From Kushneria phosphatilytica (GTDB taxonomy: Bacteria; Pseudomonadota; Gammaproteobacteria; Pseudomonadales; Halomonadaceae): a DNA stretch of 64,000 nt. The translations under genes and the position numbers were made by a program. The notes under the pieces are model-generated. The model was not told the DNA's origin. It searched no databases and worked only from the letters and a program-made list of their open reading frames with translations. The stretch is from contig NZ_CP043420.1 of assembly GCF_008247605.1 (NCBI RefSeq), forward strand, positions 2,356,001-2,420,000, written 5' to 3'. Every line of letters starts with the position of its first letter. The first letter of the stretch is position 1. Below are positions 9,138 through 19,097 of the stretch, in pieces.

Positions 9138-9281
9138 ATGACTGATGAAAAGTCCGACACTACCCGAGATCGTTCTCATGACCATCCCCCGGAAGGTCAT
9201 TCACTGGTCGGCAAGATCGCCGTAGGCGTCGCATTCCTGGGGATCCTGGCTTTTTTTGTATTTGCATTCCTGGTTGGCTGA
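9138..9281 (+). CDS. 47-residue single-span membrane peptide, function unknown
   Basis: ATG at 9138 has GGAAG at 9126-9130 with a 7-base gap. The frame runs 47 codons to TGA at 9279-9281. The first 22 residues are polar and rich in Asp, Arg and His. Residues 23-46 form one strongly hydrophobic segment (KIAVGVAFLGILAFFVFAFL), giving a probable cytoplasmic N-terminus and a single transmembrane helix. The stop is 15 bases before a strong hairpin terminator, which supports a real transcribed gene. No family was recognised. Confidence 0.65.
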   Translation: MTDEKSDTTRDRSHDHPPEGHSLVGKIAVGVAFLGILAFFVFAFLVG

Positions 9282-9290
9282 TCGCCATTG

Positions 9291-9321
9291 AAAAAAAACG
9301 CCGTCCCGAAGGACGGCGTTT
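9291..9321. terminator. Bidirectional terminator between the small membrane gene and gdhB
   Basis: AACGCCGTCC (9297-9306), loop CGAA and GGACGGCGTT (9311-9320) form a perfect 10-bp stem. An eight-A run (9291-9298) gives a strong U-tract for the minus-strand gdhB transcript, which ends at 9347. TTT at 9319-9321 gives a shorter tract on the + strand. Confidence 0.9.
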
Positions 9322-9346
9322 CCGGCTTGCCTGCAGAGCACGGCGC

Positions 9347-12300
9347 TCAATTCTGGCTTTCAGCCAGCTCCCCGAGCGCTCGTACAGCTACGGTAAACAG
9401 GGCATAACCGGTCTGACTCCCCGAATGCACCTCCTCGAGCAGATCGCGCCAGCGGTTGATGCGGCTGCGATGCGCTTCGAGCCAGTGCTCGACCCGCTCA
9501 TCCACCTCAAGAGGCGCCGATTCCAGACGCAACACACTGGAGGTCAGGGTGAGCTGCTGCCGATCGAGATCGTCACGTAATGCCTCGCGCGCCTGAGCCT
9601 CCCAATTGTCATGGACTTCAAGACGATTGATCTGATCGAGCATCCAGGGCAGCTGCAGTCGCTCACCGATGGCGAAATAGGTATCCGCCACTCGCTCGAG
9701 CTTCTCATTATCGTGGCGTGCCGTCTCGATGATGCCGAGCCCGGCATAGAGGCTATCGGTTGCCGCTACCTGGCTGGCCAGCTGCTCCGGTACCCCGGCC
9801 TCGATATATTCATCACGCAGCTTTTCCCACTGCTCGCGGGCACCACCACGCAACCGCTCACCGATGCTTTCCTGCAACTGACTGAGCCGTGAGGAAAAGT
9901 GCTCGATGGTATCGCGCACACCATGGCTGCCGGTCTGACGCAGAAAATAACGGGTTGCACGGCGTACCAGGCGTACCAGTGACAGCATCATGTCGTACTG
10001 CACGTCACTGTCGACCTGATAGTCGAGCGCTTCGATATCGCGCCACAGGCTCGGCAGGCTGAAGCTATCCCTGGCGATGACATAGGCACGCACCACATCG
10101 GCACTGCTGGCACCTCCGACATCCATCAGTCGACGTACAAACGGAATGCCCATGTGATCGACCACATCGCCGGCCAGCTGGGTCGCCACAATCTGTGATT
10201 TGAGACGATGGCGATACGCCTCATCGCGATAACGATCCAACAGCGTTGCCGGGAAAGCACGCTCGACATGCTGCTGGATATAGTCATCTTCAAGCAGCTC
10301 GGTATCTGCCAGGGTACTCTTGAGATCGATCTTGGCATAGGAGATCAGCACCGCCAGCTCGGGATGCGTCAATCCCTCACCATTGCGTTGCCGTTCCGCC
10401 AGGGTCTGATCGTCAGGCAGCGCTTCCAGCTCTCTATCCAGCATGCCGATCTCTTCGAGATCCCGCGCGAAACGCCGATAGGGCCCCATGTTGTCCCTCG
10501 ACAAACGCCGCGACAGTGACAATGCCTGGGTCTGACGATAATTATCATCGATGACCAGATCGGCCACTTCATCGGTCATCTGCGAGAGCAGTTCATTGCG
10601 CTGCTTCTCGGTCATGTCGCCACGCGCTACCACATCATCCAGCAGGATCTTGATGTTGACCTCATGGTCGGAGCAATTGACGCCACCGGCATTATCGATG
10701 AAGTCGGTATTGACCCGAACCCCCTGATCGGCTGCTTCACGGCGCCCCAGCTGAGTGACTCCGAGATTGCCCCCCTCACCAATTACACGAGCACGCAGGT
10801 TGCAGCCATCGATACGCAGATTGTCGTTGGCCTTGTCACCGACATCGGCATGGCTCTCGCTCGATGCCTTGATATAGGTTCCGATACCACCGTTCCAGAT
10901 CAGATCGACACTGGCACCCAAAAGCGCATGAATCAGTTCCGCGGGTGAAAGTCGGTTGGCACTGATACCGAAGCACTCTTTCATCTGCGGCGTTAGGCTG
11001 ATCGATTTGGCATCACGCGAGAAGACACCCCCGCCCTCACTGATGATGCTGGTATCGTAATCCGCCCAGCTTGAACGCTTCAGGTTGAAGACCCGTTGAC
11101 GCTCGGCGAACGAGGCAGCTTCATCGGGATTGGGGTCGATGAAGATGTGGCGGTGGTTAAACGCAGCCACCAGCGCAATTTTTTCCGACAGCAGCATGCC
11201 GTTACCGAAAACATCACCGGCCATATCGCCAATGCCCAGCACGGTGAAGCGATCCTGCTGGGTATTGATGCCGATTTCCCGGAAATGGCGCTTCACCGAC
11301 TCCCAGGCGCCTCTGGCGGTGATCGCCATCGCCTTGTGGTCATACCCATGCTGGCCACCGGAAGCGAAGGCGTCGCCGAGCCAGAAGTGATACTCGTGAG
11401 CCAGCGCATTGGCAATATCCGAGAAAGTCGCCGTGCCCTTGTCCGCCGCGACAACCAGATAGGGATCATCGTCATCGCGACGCACCACATCACGCGGCGG
11501 TACCACTTCCTTCTCGACAAGGTTATCGGTCAGATCCAGCATGCCGCGAATCAGCGTCTGATAGCAGGCAATGCCTTCCTGCTGAATGGCGTCGCGATCA
11601 CCGGTATCAGGCAAGCGCTTGCAGATGAAACCACCCTTGGCACCCAGCGGTACGATCACCGAGTTCTTGACCTGCTGGGCCTTCACCAGGCCGAGAATTT
11701 CGGTACGGAAATCCTCGAAGCGATCCGACCAGCGAATACCGCCGCGGGCAACCTTCGCATTGCGCAGATGTACCCCTTCCATGCGCGGCGAGCAGACGAA
11801 CACCTCGTACATCGGCCGAGGCCGCGGGACATCGCTGAGCTGCCGGGTCGCCAGCTTGAACGAGAGGTAATCGCGCGGTGTGCCATCCTCGTTGGTCTGG
11901 AAGAAGTTGGTCCGCAGAGTCGCTTCGATCAGCTCGATATAACGCCGAATCAGGCGATCATCATTAAGGCTGGTGACTTCCTCGAGCTGGGCCTCGATCG
12001 CTTCACGGGTTTCGCCCTGACGTGTCTCATCGGCAGCCTCTTCCGGATTGAAGCGCTGTCGGAACAGCGTAACCAGCGCCCGGGTGATATCCGGATAGGC
12101 GGTCAGGGTATCGGCGATGTACTGCTGCGACAGTCCGAACCGTACCTGCTTGAGATAGCGGGCATAGGCACGCAGCATCGCCACTTCATGCCAGTCCAGG
12201 CGAGCGGCAATAACCAGGCGATTGAAGGTGTCGCTTTCGGCTTCACCGGTCCAGATGCGCGTGAAGGCTTCGATGAAGTCATCGCGCATCCGAGGCAGAT

Positions 12301-14185
12301 CGATACCGGAATGACCCGGATATTCCACATCAAAGTCGTGGATCCAGTAGGAGCGGTCACTGCGTTCGATTTCGAAGGGTCGCTCGCCCAGCACGCGCAG
12401 CCCCATGTTCTCCAGCAGTGGGAGCACATCCGAGAGCGGGATGGGAGCCCCGCCATGAAACAGCTTGAGCTTGAAGTTGCTGCGATTCTCGACCTGGCGA
12501 TAGAGGCTGATACCCAAAGGTGTACCGGCTTCCACCTTCTGGATGTAGGCAATGTCGTGAACCGCCGTACGAGGCGAAAACTCGTCGCGGTAGCTGCCGG
12601 GGAAGGCATCGCGATAGTGAATCATCAACTGATTGGCGGACTCTTCGCCGAAGCCTTCAACCATGGCTTCATGAAGCGCATCACGCCAGCTGCGTGCCAG
12701 CTCGATCACCTTGCGTTCGATTCGCCGGTCGTCGCGTTCAACCGGCTCATCGCCATTGAAACGCAGAATCAGCTGAATACGCGCCAGTACCGACTCCGAG
12801 AGATAGGTATTGAAGTCGCCAAAGGTGGCATCGAGCTCTTCGCAGAGCAGATTCTGAATGCGCACTCGCAGGTCGGTGGAAAAGACATCGCGCGGCACAA
12901 ACACCAGGCAGGAATAGAACTTGCCTGAGCGATCCTCACGAATGAACACTCTGACCCGACGCCGTTCACGAATGCCGAGGATGCCCATCGCAGTGCGACG
13001 CAGCTCATCGGTCCCCATCTGGAAGAGATCCTCGCGCGGATAAACCTCGAGAATCTGCATCAGCTGTTTGCCGTTGTGCCCCTTGGGATCCACATTGGCG
13101 CTGGTCATGACCGTCGCGATCTTGCGTCGCAGTACCGGTATGTTGCGCGGTGTCTCATTGTAGATCGACAGGGTATAGAGGCCGAGGAAGCGACGTTCGC
13201 CAATCACCCGCCCGCTTTCGTCGAAGCGCTCGACGATAATGTAATCCGGGTAGGCCGGCCGATGTACCCGCGCGTGAAAAGCACTTTTGGCAAAGGAGAT
13301 CAGCTCGGGAACCAGCACATACTCGCCGTTGTTTTCCGCCATGCTGGGCAGACGGTCCGGGCGTTCGTTATAACGTGGCAGATCGAGCCTGAGCACCCCC
13401 AGTTCGGAGTTGACGCAACGCTCGAGCTGCGGCTGGCCATCCTGTTCGTCGACGCGATACTCCTCGAACCCCAGGAAGGTGAAATGCTCATCCAGTAGCC
13501 AGTCGAGAAAGGCGCAGGCTTCGTCGACATCACGCTGCTCGATCGAGGCGGGACGGTGCTGGCGCAGTTCACTGATCGCTTCGCGTACCTGTTCCCGCAT
13601 CGGTTCGAGATCGCCCACCGCAGTGCGCACTTCTCCCAGCACCTCGCGCAAGCTCTCGGCCAGCGACCCCAGGGTTTCACTATCGGTATGCCGATCGATT
13701 TCGATGTATACCACCGACTCCCGCGCTTCCGGCGCATCCTCGGCATTGGGGGCAGTCAGCCGCTGCAGCTCAAGCTGCTCGTTGCGCTCTACGGCGAAAA
13801 CCGCGTTGTGAATGGCATGCACCGTAATATTGCGACGATTGAGCTCGATGCGGATGGAATCCACCACAAAGGCCATGTCGCGTCCCAGCACTTCAACAAT
13901 AGTGTGGGTAGACTGCCAGCCATGCTCCTCGAAGTCGGGGTTGAAGACCCGAACCTTCGGTTGATCGAGCGATTCACGCTGCTGCAGAAAGTGCCAGGTC
14001 GACAGGGTCGCTCCATAGATGTCGTCAGGCTGGCGCTCGGCCAGATCATCGAACGATGCCGTAGCATAATAATGTCTGGCGAAAGCAATGACCTGTTCGG
14101 CCCGTTCGGCCGGCAGACGCTGCCGAAACTGCTTTTCGAGAGCTTCGAAGAATTCGTTGCGACTCTCGGATGCGACTTTTTGCAT
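9347..14185 (-). CDS. gdhB: NAD-specific glutamate dehydrogenase, large (180 kDa) class
   Basis: This enzyme deaminates glutamate to 2-oxoglutarate with NAD+, a catabolic step. At 1612 aa it matches the GDH-180 class of Pseudomonas and Streptomyces. The N-terminal half holds ACT-like regulatory modules (for example FLDWLLDEHFTFLGFEEYRV). The catalytic region begins near residue 810 (KVARGGIRWSDRFEDFRTE) and includes VPLGAKGGF with the substrate-binding lysine near 850. The nucleotide-binding part follows (VLGIGDMAGDVFGNGML), then a long helical C-terminus. GGAGGA precedes the ATG. It appears to be monocistronic, with a strong terminator downstream. Confidence 0.96.
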   Translation of the reverse strand: MQKVASESRNEFFEALEKQFRQRLPAERAEQVIAFARHYYATASFDDLAERQPDDIYGATLSTWHFLQQRESLDQPKVRVFNPDFEEHGWQSTHTIVEVLGRDMAFVVDSIRIELNRRNITVHAIHNAVFAVERNEQLELQRLTAPNAEDAPEARESVVYIEIDRHTDSETLGSLAESLREVLGEVRTAVGDLEPMREQVREAISELRQHRPASIEQRDVDEACAFLDWLLDEHFTFLGFEEYRVDEQDGQPQLERCVNSELGVLRLDLPRYNERPDRLPSMAENNGEYVLVPELISFAKSAFHARVHRPAYPDYIIVERFDESGRVIGERRFLGLYTLSIYNETPRNIPVLRRKIATVMTSANVDPKGHNGKQLMQILEVYPREDLFQMGTDELRRTAMGILGIRERRRVRVFIREDRSGKFYSCLVFVPRDVFSTDLRVRIQNLLCEELDATFGDFNTYLSESVLARIQLILRFNGDEPVERDDRRIERKVIELARSWRDALHEAMVEGFGEESANQLMIHYRDAFPGSYRDEFSPRTAVHDIAYIQKVEAGTPLGISLYRQVENRSNFKLKLFHGGAPIPLSDVLPLLENMGLRVLGERPFEIERSDRSYWIHDFDVEYPGHSGIDLPRMRDDFIEAFTRIWTGEAESDTFNRLVIAARLDWHEVAMLRAYARYLKQVRFGLSQQYIADTLTAYPDITRALVTLFRQRFNPEEAADETRQGETREAIEAQLEEVTSLNDDRLIRRYIELIEATLRTNFFQTNEDGTPRDYLSFKLATRQLSDVPRPRPMYEVFVCSPRMEGVHLRNAKVARGGIRWSDRFEDFRTEILGLVKAQQVKNSVIVPLGAKGGFICKRLPDTGDRDAIQQEGIACYQTLIRGMLDLTDNLVEKEVVPPRDVVRRDDDDPYLVVAADKGTATFSDIANALAHEYHFWLGDAFASGGQHGYDHKAMAITARGAWESVKRHFREIGINTQQDRFTVLGIGDMAGDVFGNGMLLSEKIALVAAFNHRHIFIDPNPDEAASFAERQRVFNLKRSSWADYDTSIISEGGGVFSRDAKSISLTPQMKECFGISANRLSPAELIHALLGASVDLIWNGGIGTYIKASSESHADVGDKANDNLRIDGCNLRARVIGEGGNLGVTQLGRREAADQGVRVNTDFIDNAGGVNCSDHEVNIKILLDDVVARGDMTEKQRNELLSQMTDEVADLVIDDNYRQTQALSLSRRLSRDNMGPYRRFARDLEEIGMLDRELEALPDDQTLAERQRNGEGLTHPELAVLISYAKIDLKSTLADTELLEDDYIQQHVERAFPATLLDRYRDEAYRHRLKSQIVATQLAGDVVDHMGIPFVRRLMDVGGASSADVVRAYVIARDSFSLPSLWRDIEALDYQVDSDVQYDMMLSLVRLVRRATRYFLRQTGSHGVRDTIEHFSSRLSQLQESIGERLRGGAREQWEKLRDEYIEAGVPEQLASQVAATDSLYAGLGIIETARHDNEKLERVADTYFAIGERLQLPWMLDQINRLEVHDNWEAQAREALRDDLDRQQLTLTSSVLRLESAPLEVDERVEHWLEAHRSRINRWRDLLEEVHSGSQTGYALFTVAVRALGELAESQN

Positions 14186-14313
14186 CGATCTACACTCCTC
14201 CCTGCTTGCGTCACGCGACCCTGGATGGCGCCGATCACATCATGTTGGATACTGCGCCCAGCTTAGCCCAGGAGAGGGGACGGTCCATAATGGGTTGCTC
14301 GATCCGTTATTGG

Positions 14314-15468
14314 TCATGAGCATCCGGCATGAGCTGGCGCGGTTGCCTGATCCCCGCGTCGACGCAGCAGCACACCACACTCGCAATGATCGGTCCAGGG
14401 GAACTGATCAAACAGGGCCAGTCGCTCAACGGTATGAGTTTGCGTGAGCTGCTCGAGATTGGCCGCCAGGGTCGCCGGATTGCAGGAGATGTAGACAATC
14501 TCGTCGAAACGGGCAATACGTGCGCAGCTTGCTTCGTCCAGGCCGGCACGGGGTGGATCGACCAGTACGGTGGCAAAGTCATGCTCCGTCAGTGCCAGCT
14601 CATTGACCCGGTTACCCTCTTTCTCGCCATCCAGCGCTGCGCCGAACTCCTCGCTCGACATCCGTACCACGACTGCATTATCGATCGCATTGCTCGCCAG
14701 ATTGACCTGCGCCGAAGCGACCGACGTGCGAGATATTTCGGTCGCCGCCACGCGCCGGAAATTTTCCGCCAGTGCGATGGTGAAGTGACCATTACCGCAA
14801 TAGAGCTCAACCAGGTCCCGTGAACGCCGCCCCCCGTGTCTGGCCCGGGTCACCTCGCGTGCCCAATGCAGCATCGAACGCGCGATTTCGGCATTGGGTT
14901 GAGTGAAACTGTTCTCCACCTGCTGATAGTGGAAGACCTGCCCGTCCACTTCGAGGTGCTCGGTGACATGATCCCGGGTCAGGACCCGGCGCTGCTTGCG
15001 TGCACGGCCGATAATGGCAGCATCCAGCTGTTGCTCCAGTGCGCGGGCCTCTTCGTCCCAGCGCTCATCGAGTCGGCGGTGATAAATCAGCGTGATCAGC
15101 GCCTCGCCCGTCAACGTGGTGAGATATTCCACCTGGAAGAGTCGGTGCCGCAGTATCGGATTATCCCGCACGGCCTCGATCAGCTGTGGCATCAGCTCAT
15201 TGATCCGACGACTGGCGACCGGGTACTGCGTCAGTCGAATCACCGTTTTCTGCTTCGGATCGGCCGGATCGACTTCAAACATGGCGTGATGGAGGTCATC
15301 GCCGTCATGCCAGAGCCGGAATTCGCAGCGCTGGCGATAGTGGCTGGCAGGTGAAGCAAACACCTCGGGTGCGGGGGCATCGAAGCGGGCAAACTGCTCA
15401 ACGATGCGCTGACGCTTGGCCTCGAGCTGCTCGGGATATCGATCGGGCTCGACGACGGGAACACTCAC
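14314..15468 (-). CDS. trmA: tRNA (uracil-5)-methyltransferase TrmA
   Basis: TrmA makes m5U54 in the T-loop of tRNA and also acts as a tRNA folding chaperone. Similarity to E. coli TrmA (366 aa) is collinear. The signature QVENSFTQPNAEIA, SAM motif LVELYCGNGHFT, DPPRAGLD, catalytic cysteine in YISCNPATL and general base Glu in HCECGVLL are all present, followed by a short extra C-terminal tail. I chose GTG at 15468 (384 aa), which gives MSVPVVEPDRYPEQL like Pseudomonas TrmA and has GGAG ten bases upstream. A GTG twelve codons earlier (15504) is open but less like the family. Confidence 0.95.
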   Translation of the reverse strand: MSVPVVEPDRYPEQLEAKRQRIVEQFARFDAPAPEVFASPASHYRQRCEFRLWHDGDDLHHAMFEVDPADPKQKTVIRLTQYPVASRRINELMPQLIEAVRDNPILRHRLFQVEYLTTLTGEALITLIYHRRLDERWDEEARALEQQLDAAIIGRARKQRRVLTRDHVTEHLEVDGQVFHYQQVENSFTQPNAEIARSMLHWAREVTRARHGGRRSRDLVELYCGNGHFTIALAENFRRVAATEISRTSVASAQVNLASNAIDNAVVVRMSSEEFGAALDGEKEGNRVNELALTEHDFATVLVDPPRAGLDEASCARIARFDEIVYISCNPATLAANLEQLTQTHTVERLALFDQFPWTDHCECGVLLRRRGDQATAPAHAGCS

Positions 15469-15565
15469 GGTAACGCTACTCCACAATGGACTGGCAGGAA
15501 GCACGTAGTGTAACCGTCGTCAACGTCCGACTGAACCGACAACGCCCGTGGTTGCGGCGTCGTCT

Positions 15566-17122
15566 TCAGGTCACCGGGGCCGGATTGAAGAGTGCCAGAT
15601 CGTTTTTCAGCCCCCAGCGCTCGGTCCAGGTCGGCTTCCCACTGGCAGTCGCGATGATGGCTTCGAACATCTGCTGCCCTACTTCCTCGATACTGGCCTC
15701 TCCCATCGCTACCTGACCGGCGTTGATATCCATCAGGTCGTGCCAGCTCTGCGCCAGAGCATTACGCGTGGCCACCTTGAGCACCGGTGCCATGGCCAGG
15801 CCGTAAGGCGTACCGCGTCCGGTCGAAAACATATGGATATTCATGCCGGCAGCCAGCTGCAGCGTGCCACAGATGAAATCGCTGGCAGGCGTGGCGGCAA
15901 AATTCAACCCCTGGACCTTTACCCGTTCCCCGGGTGGTACAACCCCGCTGATCGGGCGGGTACCTGATTTGACGATCGAGCCCAGCGCCTTCTCGACAAT
16001 GTTGGAGAGACCACCGCGCTTGTTGCCCGGTGTGGTATTGGCACTGCGATCGACACCGCCACCCGCAAGGTAATGATCATACCAGGCCATCTGATCGATC
16101 AGTTGTTGCGCTACTTCGTGATTGGCAGCGCGGGCCGTGAGCAGATGGATGCCATCGCGCACTTCAGTGACCTCGGAAAACAGCACCGTAGCCCCCGCCC
16201 GCACCAGCAGATCAGTGGCATGGCCGATCGCCGGGTTGGCAGTCACCCCGGAAAAGGCATCACTGCCACCACACTGTACCCCGACCACCAGCCCCGACAA
16301 CGGGCATGGCTCTCGTCGACGCTCATTGAGTACAGCGAGTTTCTGGCGAGCCATCGCCACAATGGCATCAAGCATCTCGCCGAATCCCTCATGTTCCTGC
16401 AGACGCACCACCCATTGCTCGGCATCGCTCTGCTCGAAACCCTCTCCACTCAGCAGCCGATCGGGCTGGAGCTTTTCGCATCCCAGACTGACGACCATGG
16501 TTTGTCCGCCAAGATTGGGATTACGAGCGAGATTACGAACGGTACGAATGGGGATCGGCGCATCCGGTGCATCAATGGCCACGCCACAACCGTAGGTATG
16601 GTTCAGTGCGACCACATCATCAACGTTGGGGTACTCCGCCAGCACCTCGCGGCGAATACGCTCCACGGCGTGTTCCAGCACGCTGGCCACGCACTGCACG
16701 GTCGTGGTAATCCCGAGAATATTACGAGTACCCGTGCTGCCATCGGCGTTGCGATACCCCATGAAAGTATGGCCTTCCAGTGGAGATTGCTCGGGCAGCA
16801 CCGCCGTCGCCATCGGCAGGTTATCCAGAGTGGGCGATGCCGGCATTTCCATGACGCCTTCATGCACCCAGCAGCCCTGAGCCAGTGGCTGGCGGGCATA
16901 ACCGATGGCTACGCCATAGCGGATGATCGACTCTTCAATGGCAATGTCCTGCAGGGCCACCTTGTGCCCCTGGGGCACCCATTCGGTCAATTGCAGACCA
17001 TTGTCCAGCGCGGTACCAGCGGGCAGCCCACCATCGTTGGCCACAATGGCCACATTGTCACGCTCGTTGATGCGAAGGATCAACGGCGCCTGCTGACGGT
17101 CGGATTCGATGAGGCGAGTCAT
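15566..17122 (-). CDS. garD: Galactarate dehydratase GarD
   Basis: GarD dehydrates meso-galactarate to 5-dehydro-4-deoxy-D-glucarate. The 518-residue product aligns end to end with E. coli GarD (523 aa): an SAF-like N-terminal domain ([15 protein letters not shown]), then [47 protein letters not shown] and a C-terminus ending [10 protein letters not shown]. Family members use iron. ATG at 17122 has AGGAGG seven bases upstream. It is the last gene of the hexarate unit, and a second copy of the gudD palindrome lies 64-79 bases before its start, suggesting an internal promoter under the same regulator. Confidence 0.96.
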   Translation of the reverse strand: MTRLIESDRQQAPLILRINERDNVAIVANDGGLPAGTALDNGLQLTEWVPQGHKVALQDIAIEESIIRYGVAIGYARQPLAQGCWVHEGVMEMPASPTLDNLPMATAVLPEQSPLEGHTFMGYRNADGSTGTRNILGITTTVQCVASVLEHAVERIRREVLAEYPNVDDVVALNHTYGCGVAIDAPDAPIPIRTVRNLARNPNLGGQTMVVSLGCEKLQPDRLLSGEGFEQSDAEQWVVRLQEHEGFGEMLDAIVAMARQKLAVLNERRREPCPLSGLVVGVQCGGSDAFSGVTANPAIGHATDLLVRAGATVLFSEVTEVRDGIHLLTARAANHEVAQQLIDQMAWYDHYLAGGGVDRSANTTPGNKRGGLSNIVEKALGSIVKSGTRPISGVVPPGERVKVQGLNFAATPASDFICGTLQLAAGMNIHMFSTGRGTPYGLAMAPVLKVATRNALAQSWHDLMDINAGQVAMGEASIEEVGQQMFEAIIATASGKPTWTERWGLKNDLALFNPAPVT

Positions 17123-17185
17123 CACACTTCCTCCTGTATGCTCGGCGATCCTGTCGTAGTCGAAAGCGCCAGAGCCTGAATGCGA

Positions 17186-17201
17186 TGAATGACGTCATAC
17201 A
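17186..17201 (-). promoter_or_regulatory. Second copy of the hexarate-regulator palindrome, upstream of garD
   Basis: On the minus strand this reads TGTATGACGTCATTCA, which is TGTATGA-N2-TCATxCA and differs from the gudD copy in one arm base and one centre base. It lies between the regulator gene and garD. The FadR-type regulator encoded next door is the obvious candidate ligand; that is inference. Confidence 0.6.
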
Positions 17202-17250
17202 GGAAGCGATCCACCAGGACACCTCGGGGCAGCTGGTCACCGACCTGAAG

Positions 17251-17994
17251 TCAGTCGGATTCGCCGGGGGTTTCCAGTCGGCCGTGGTAGAGCCGCCAGG
17301 AGCGCCCCAGGTGATCCTGCATTGCCTGTCTGGCTCGGTCAGGCTCGCAATCGACAATGGCGCGATAAATCGCCCGATGTTCTTCCAGTACATTCTCCAG
17401 GTAACGCATCATTTCATCACGCGCCCCGAGGTCTTCAACGTGCGAACGCGGCACCATGGTTTCGCCGAAAAAGTCGTAGAAGCGCAGATAGACATGATTG
17501 CGACAGGCGGCACCGATCAGGCGATGGAACTCGAAATCCTCCTGCTTGGCCAGGTGTCGGTCGCCGATACTGCGCGCAAAGCGTGCCAGATTCTCCTCGA
17601 GTGCGCTGATGTCCTGCTCAGTGCGGCGCTGCGCCGCCAGCCCGGCCGCCTCGGTTTCAATCGGAATCCGAAACTCCAGAACCTGTACGATCTCGCTGGC
17701 CGTTTCCAGGCTCAACCCTTCCGTCATGAAAGACGTTGAGGCATGGCGGCGAATCACGAAGGCCCCGATCCCTCGCCGGGTTTCAACCAGACCGCGGGAT
17801 TTGAGATGCGATACAGCCTCGCGTACCACCGTGCGACTGACATCAAACATCTCTCCCAGCTGACTCTCCGTGGGCAACCGATCACCAACCTTGAGCTGCT
17901 CACGCTGAATCATCTCTTCCAGCGCACCGACCACATAGGCCGACAGGTTCTGACGCCGCCGCGGCGGCGTAAATTGCGAATCAAGCGAGGTCAT
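17251..17994 (-). CDS. GntR/FadR-family transcriptional regulator of hexarate catabolism
   Basis: A 247-residue regulator with an N-terminal winged helix-turn-helix (about residues 15-82: RLPTESQLGEMFDVSRTVVR, then RGIGAFVI) and a C-terminal all-helical FCD ligand domain (about 95-235). The FCD domain has EDFEFHRLIG and later His residues that can form the usual metal or sugar-acid site. It lies between kdgD and garD on the same strand, so the ligand is probably a hexarate or its dehydration product. A shared palindrome before gudD and garD fits repression by this protein. The exact family member is not identified. Confidence 0.9.
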   Translation of the reverse strand: MTSLDSQFTPPRRRQNLSAYVVGALEEMIQREQLKVGDRLPTESQLGEMFDVSRTVVREAVSHLKSRGLVETRRGIGAFVIRRHASTSFMTEGLSLETASEIVQVLEFRIPIETEAAGLAAQRRTEQDISALEENLARFARSIGDRHLAKQEDFEFHRLIGAACRNHVYLRFYDFFGETMVPRSHVEDLGARDEMMRYLENVLEEHRAIYRAIVDCEPDRARQAMQDHLGRSWRLYHGRLETPGESD

Positions 17995-18103
17995 GAAGGC
18001 ATCCGCTCAAAAGAAATTGGACTGTTCCCGAGCTGCCAGTATCACCTCCCGTGCAGGGCGGGGTCCAGGTGATGCCCCATGCGTCTGCCACATGATGCCC
18101 GTG

Positions 18104-19027
18104 TTATTGCGTCAATTGCCTGAAAATACCGATCAGCCGTTCCAGCTCTGCGCGTTCCTCGTCGGTTGGCATCACCAGGGGGGTACGCACACTGCCACCG
18201 GGATGGCCAATCAATTCGGCACCGGCCTTGATCAGACTGACCGCATAGCCGGGCTTGTGACCACGCAGTTCAACAAAGGGCACGAAGAATTTCTCGACCA
18301 GCCGAGACACCTGGGTAGTGCGCCCTTCACGCAACAGTCGATAGAACTTCAACGCTTCTTCCGGCACGAAGTTGAAGACCGCCGAGGAGTAGGTATTCAC
18401 ACCAATTGCCATATACGCTTCAGCAAAAATCTCTGCTGTCGGCACGCCCCCGATATAAACCAGCCGATCACCGACCGTCTTGATGATGCTATTGAGTGCC
18501 TGGATGTTGCCGACACCGTCCTTGAAACCAATCAGATTGGGACACTGGGTCGTCAGGCGCAGTACCGAAGCGGCATCGAGCTGACCATTGGCACGGTTGT
18601 AGAGCACCACACCCAGTTTTGTGGAAGCACAAACACGAGTGACATAATCGACCAGCCCTTCAGGAGGACACTCGGTCAGGTAGGGCGGCATCAGCAGCAG
18701 CCCGTCGGCGCCCTTCTCTTCAGCGATGCGCGCCTGTTCGATGGCATCTCGCACGTTGCGACCGGCACTGGACAGAATCGGCAGGTGACCACCGCAGATA
18801 CGCACCGCCGAATTCACCACGGTTTCCACTTCTCTTGTGGTCAGTGAGAAGAATTCCCCGGTACCGCCTGCCACAAACAAAGCCGACACCTCATACTGCC
18901 TGAGCCACTCCAGACGTGCCTCATAGGAGGGCGCATCGAATTCGCCGGCTGTATCGAAATCGGTAATCGGAAAGGAGAGCAGACCATCGCCGAGAGCTGC
19001 GCGCAGTTGCTGATGATCGAAATGCAT
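18104..19027 (-). CDS. kdgD: 5-dehydro-4-deoxyglucarate dehydratase KdgD
   Basis: This enzyme of the DHDPS/NAL aldolase superfamily decarboxylates and dehydrates 5-keto-4-deoxyglucarate to 2,5-dioxopentanoate, which enters the TCA cycle as alpha-ketoglutarate. In the 307-residue product the fold motifs are AGGTGEFF (about 53-60), the active-site Tyr in VLYNRANG (Y143) and the Schiff-base lysine in GFKDGVGN (K169). AGGAGG followed by CCTAC stands directly before ATG 19027; an ATG eight codons earlier lacks such support. It lies between gudD and the regulator and completes the oxidative route, since no garL/garR-type aldolase or reductase is nearby. Confidence 0.94.
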   Translation of the reverse strand: MHFDHQQLRAALGDGLLSFPITDFDTAGEFDAPSYEARLEWLRQYEVSALFVAGGTGEFFSLTTREVETVVNSAVRICGGHLPILSSAGRNVRDAIEQARIAEEKGADGLLLMPPYLTECPPEGLVDYVTRVCASTKLGVVLYNRANGQLDAASVLRLTTQCPNLIGFKDGVGNIQALNSIIKTVGDRLVYIGGVPTAEIFAEAYMAIGVNTYSSAVFNFVPEEALKFYRLLREGRTTQVSRLVEKFFVPFVELRGHKPGYAVSLIKAGAELIGHPGGSVRTPLVMPTDEERAELERLIGIFRQLTQ

Positions 19028-19097
19028 GTAGGCCTCCTGGGTAGTAATCATGACGGGGTATTCGCCACGAACCGTGACTTATCCTGTCGGCGCTGGA

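Noticed and set aside
11096..12928. 610-codon open frame on the + strand inside gdhB
   Set aside because: It is the antisense of a fully supported 1612-residue glutamate dehydrogenase. The translation shows no domain pattern, and long antisense frames are expected at this GC content and codon phase.
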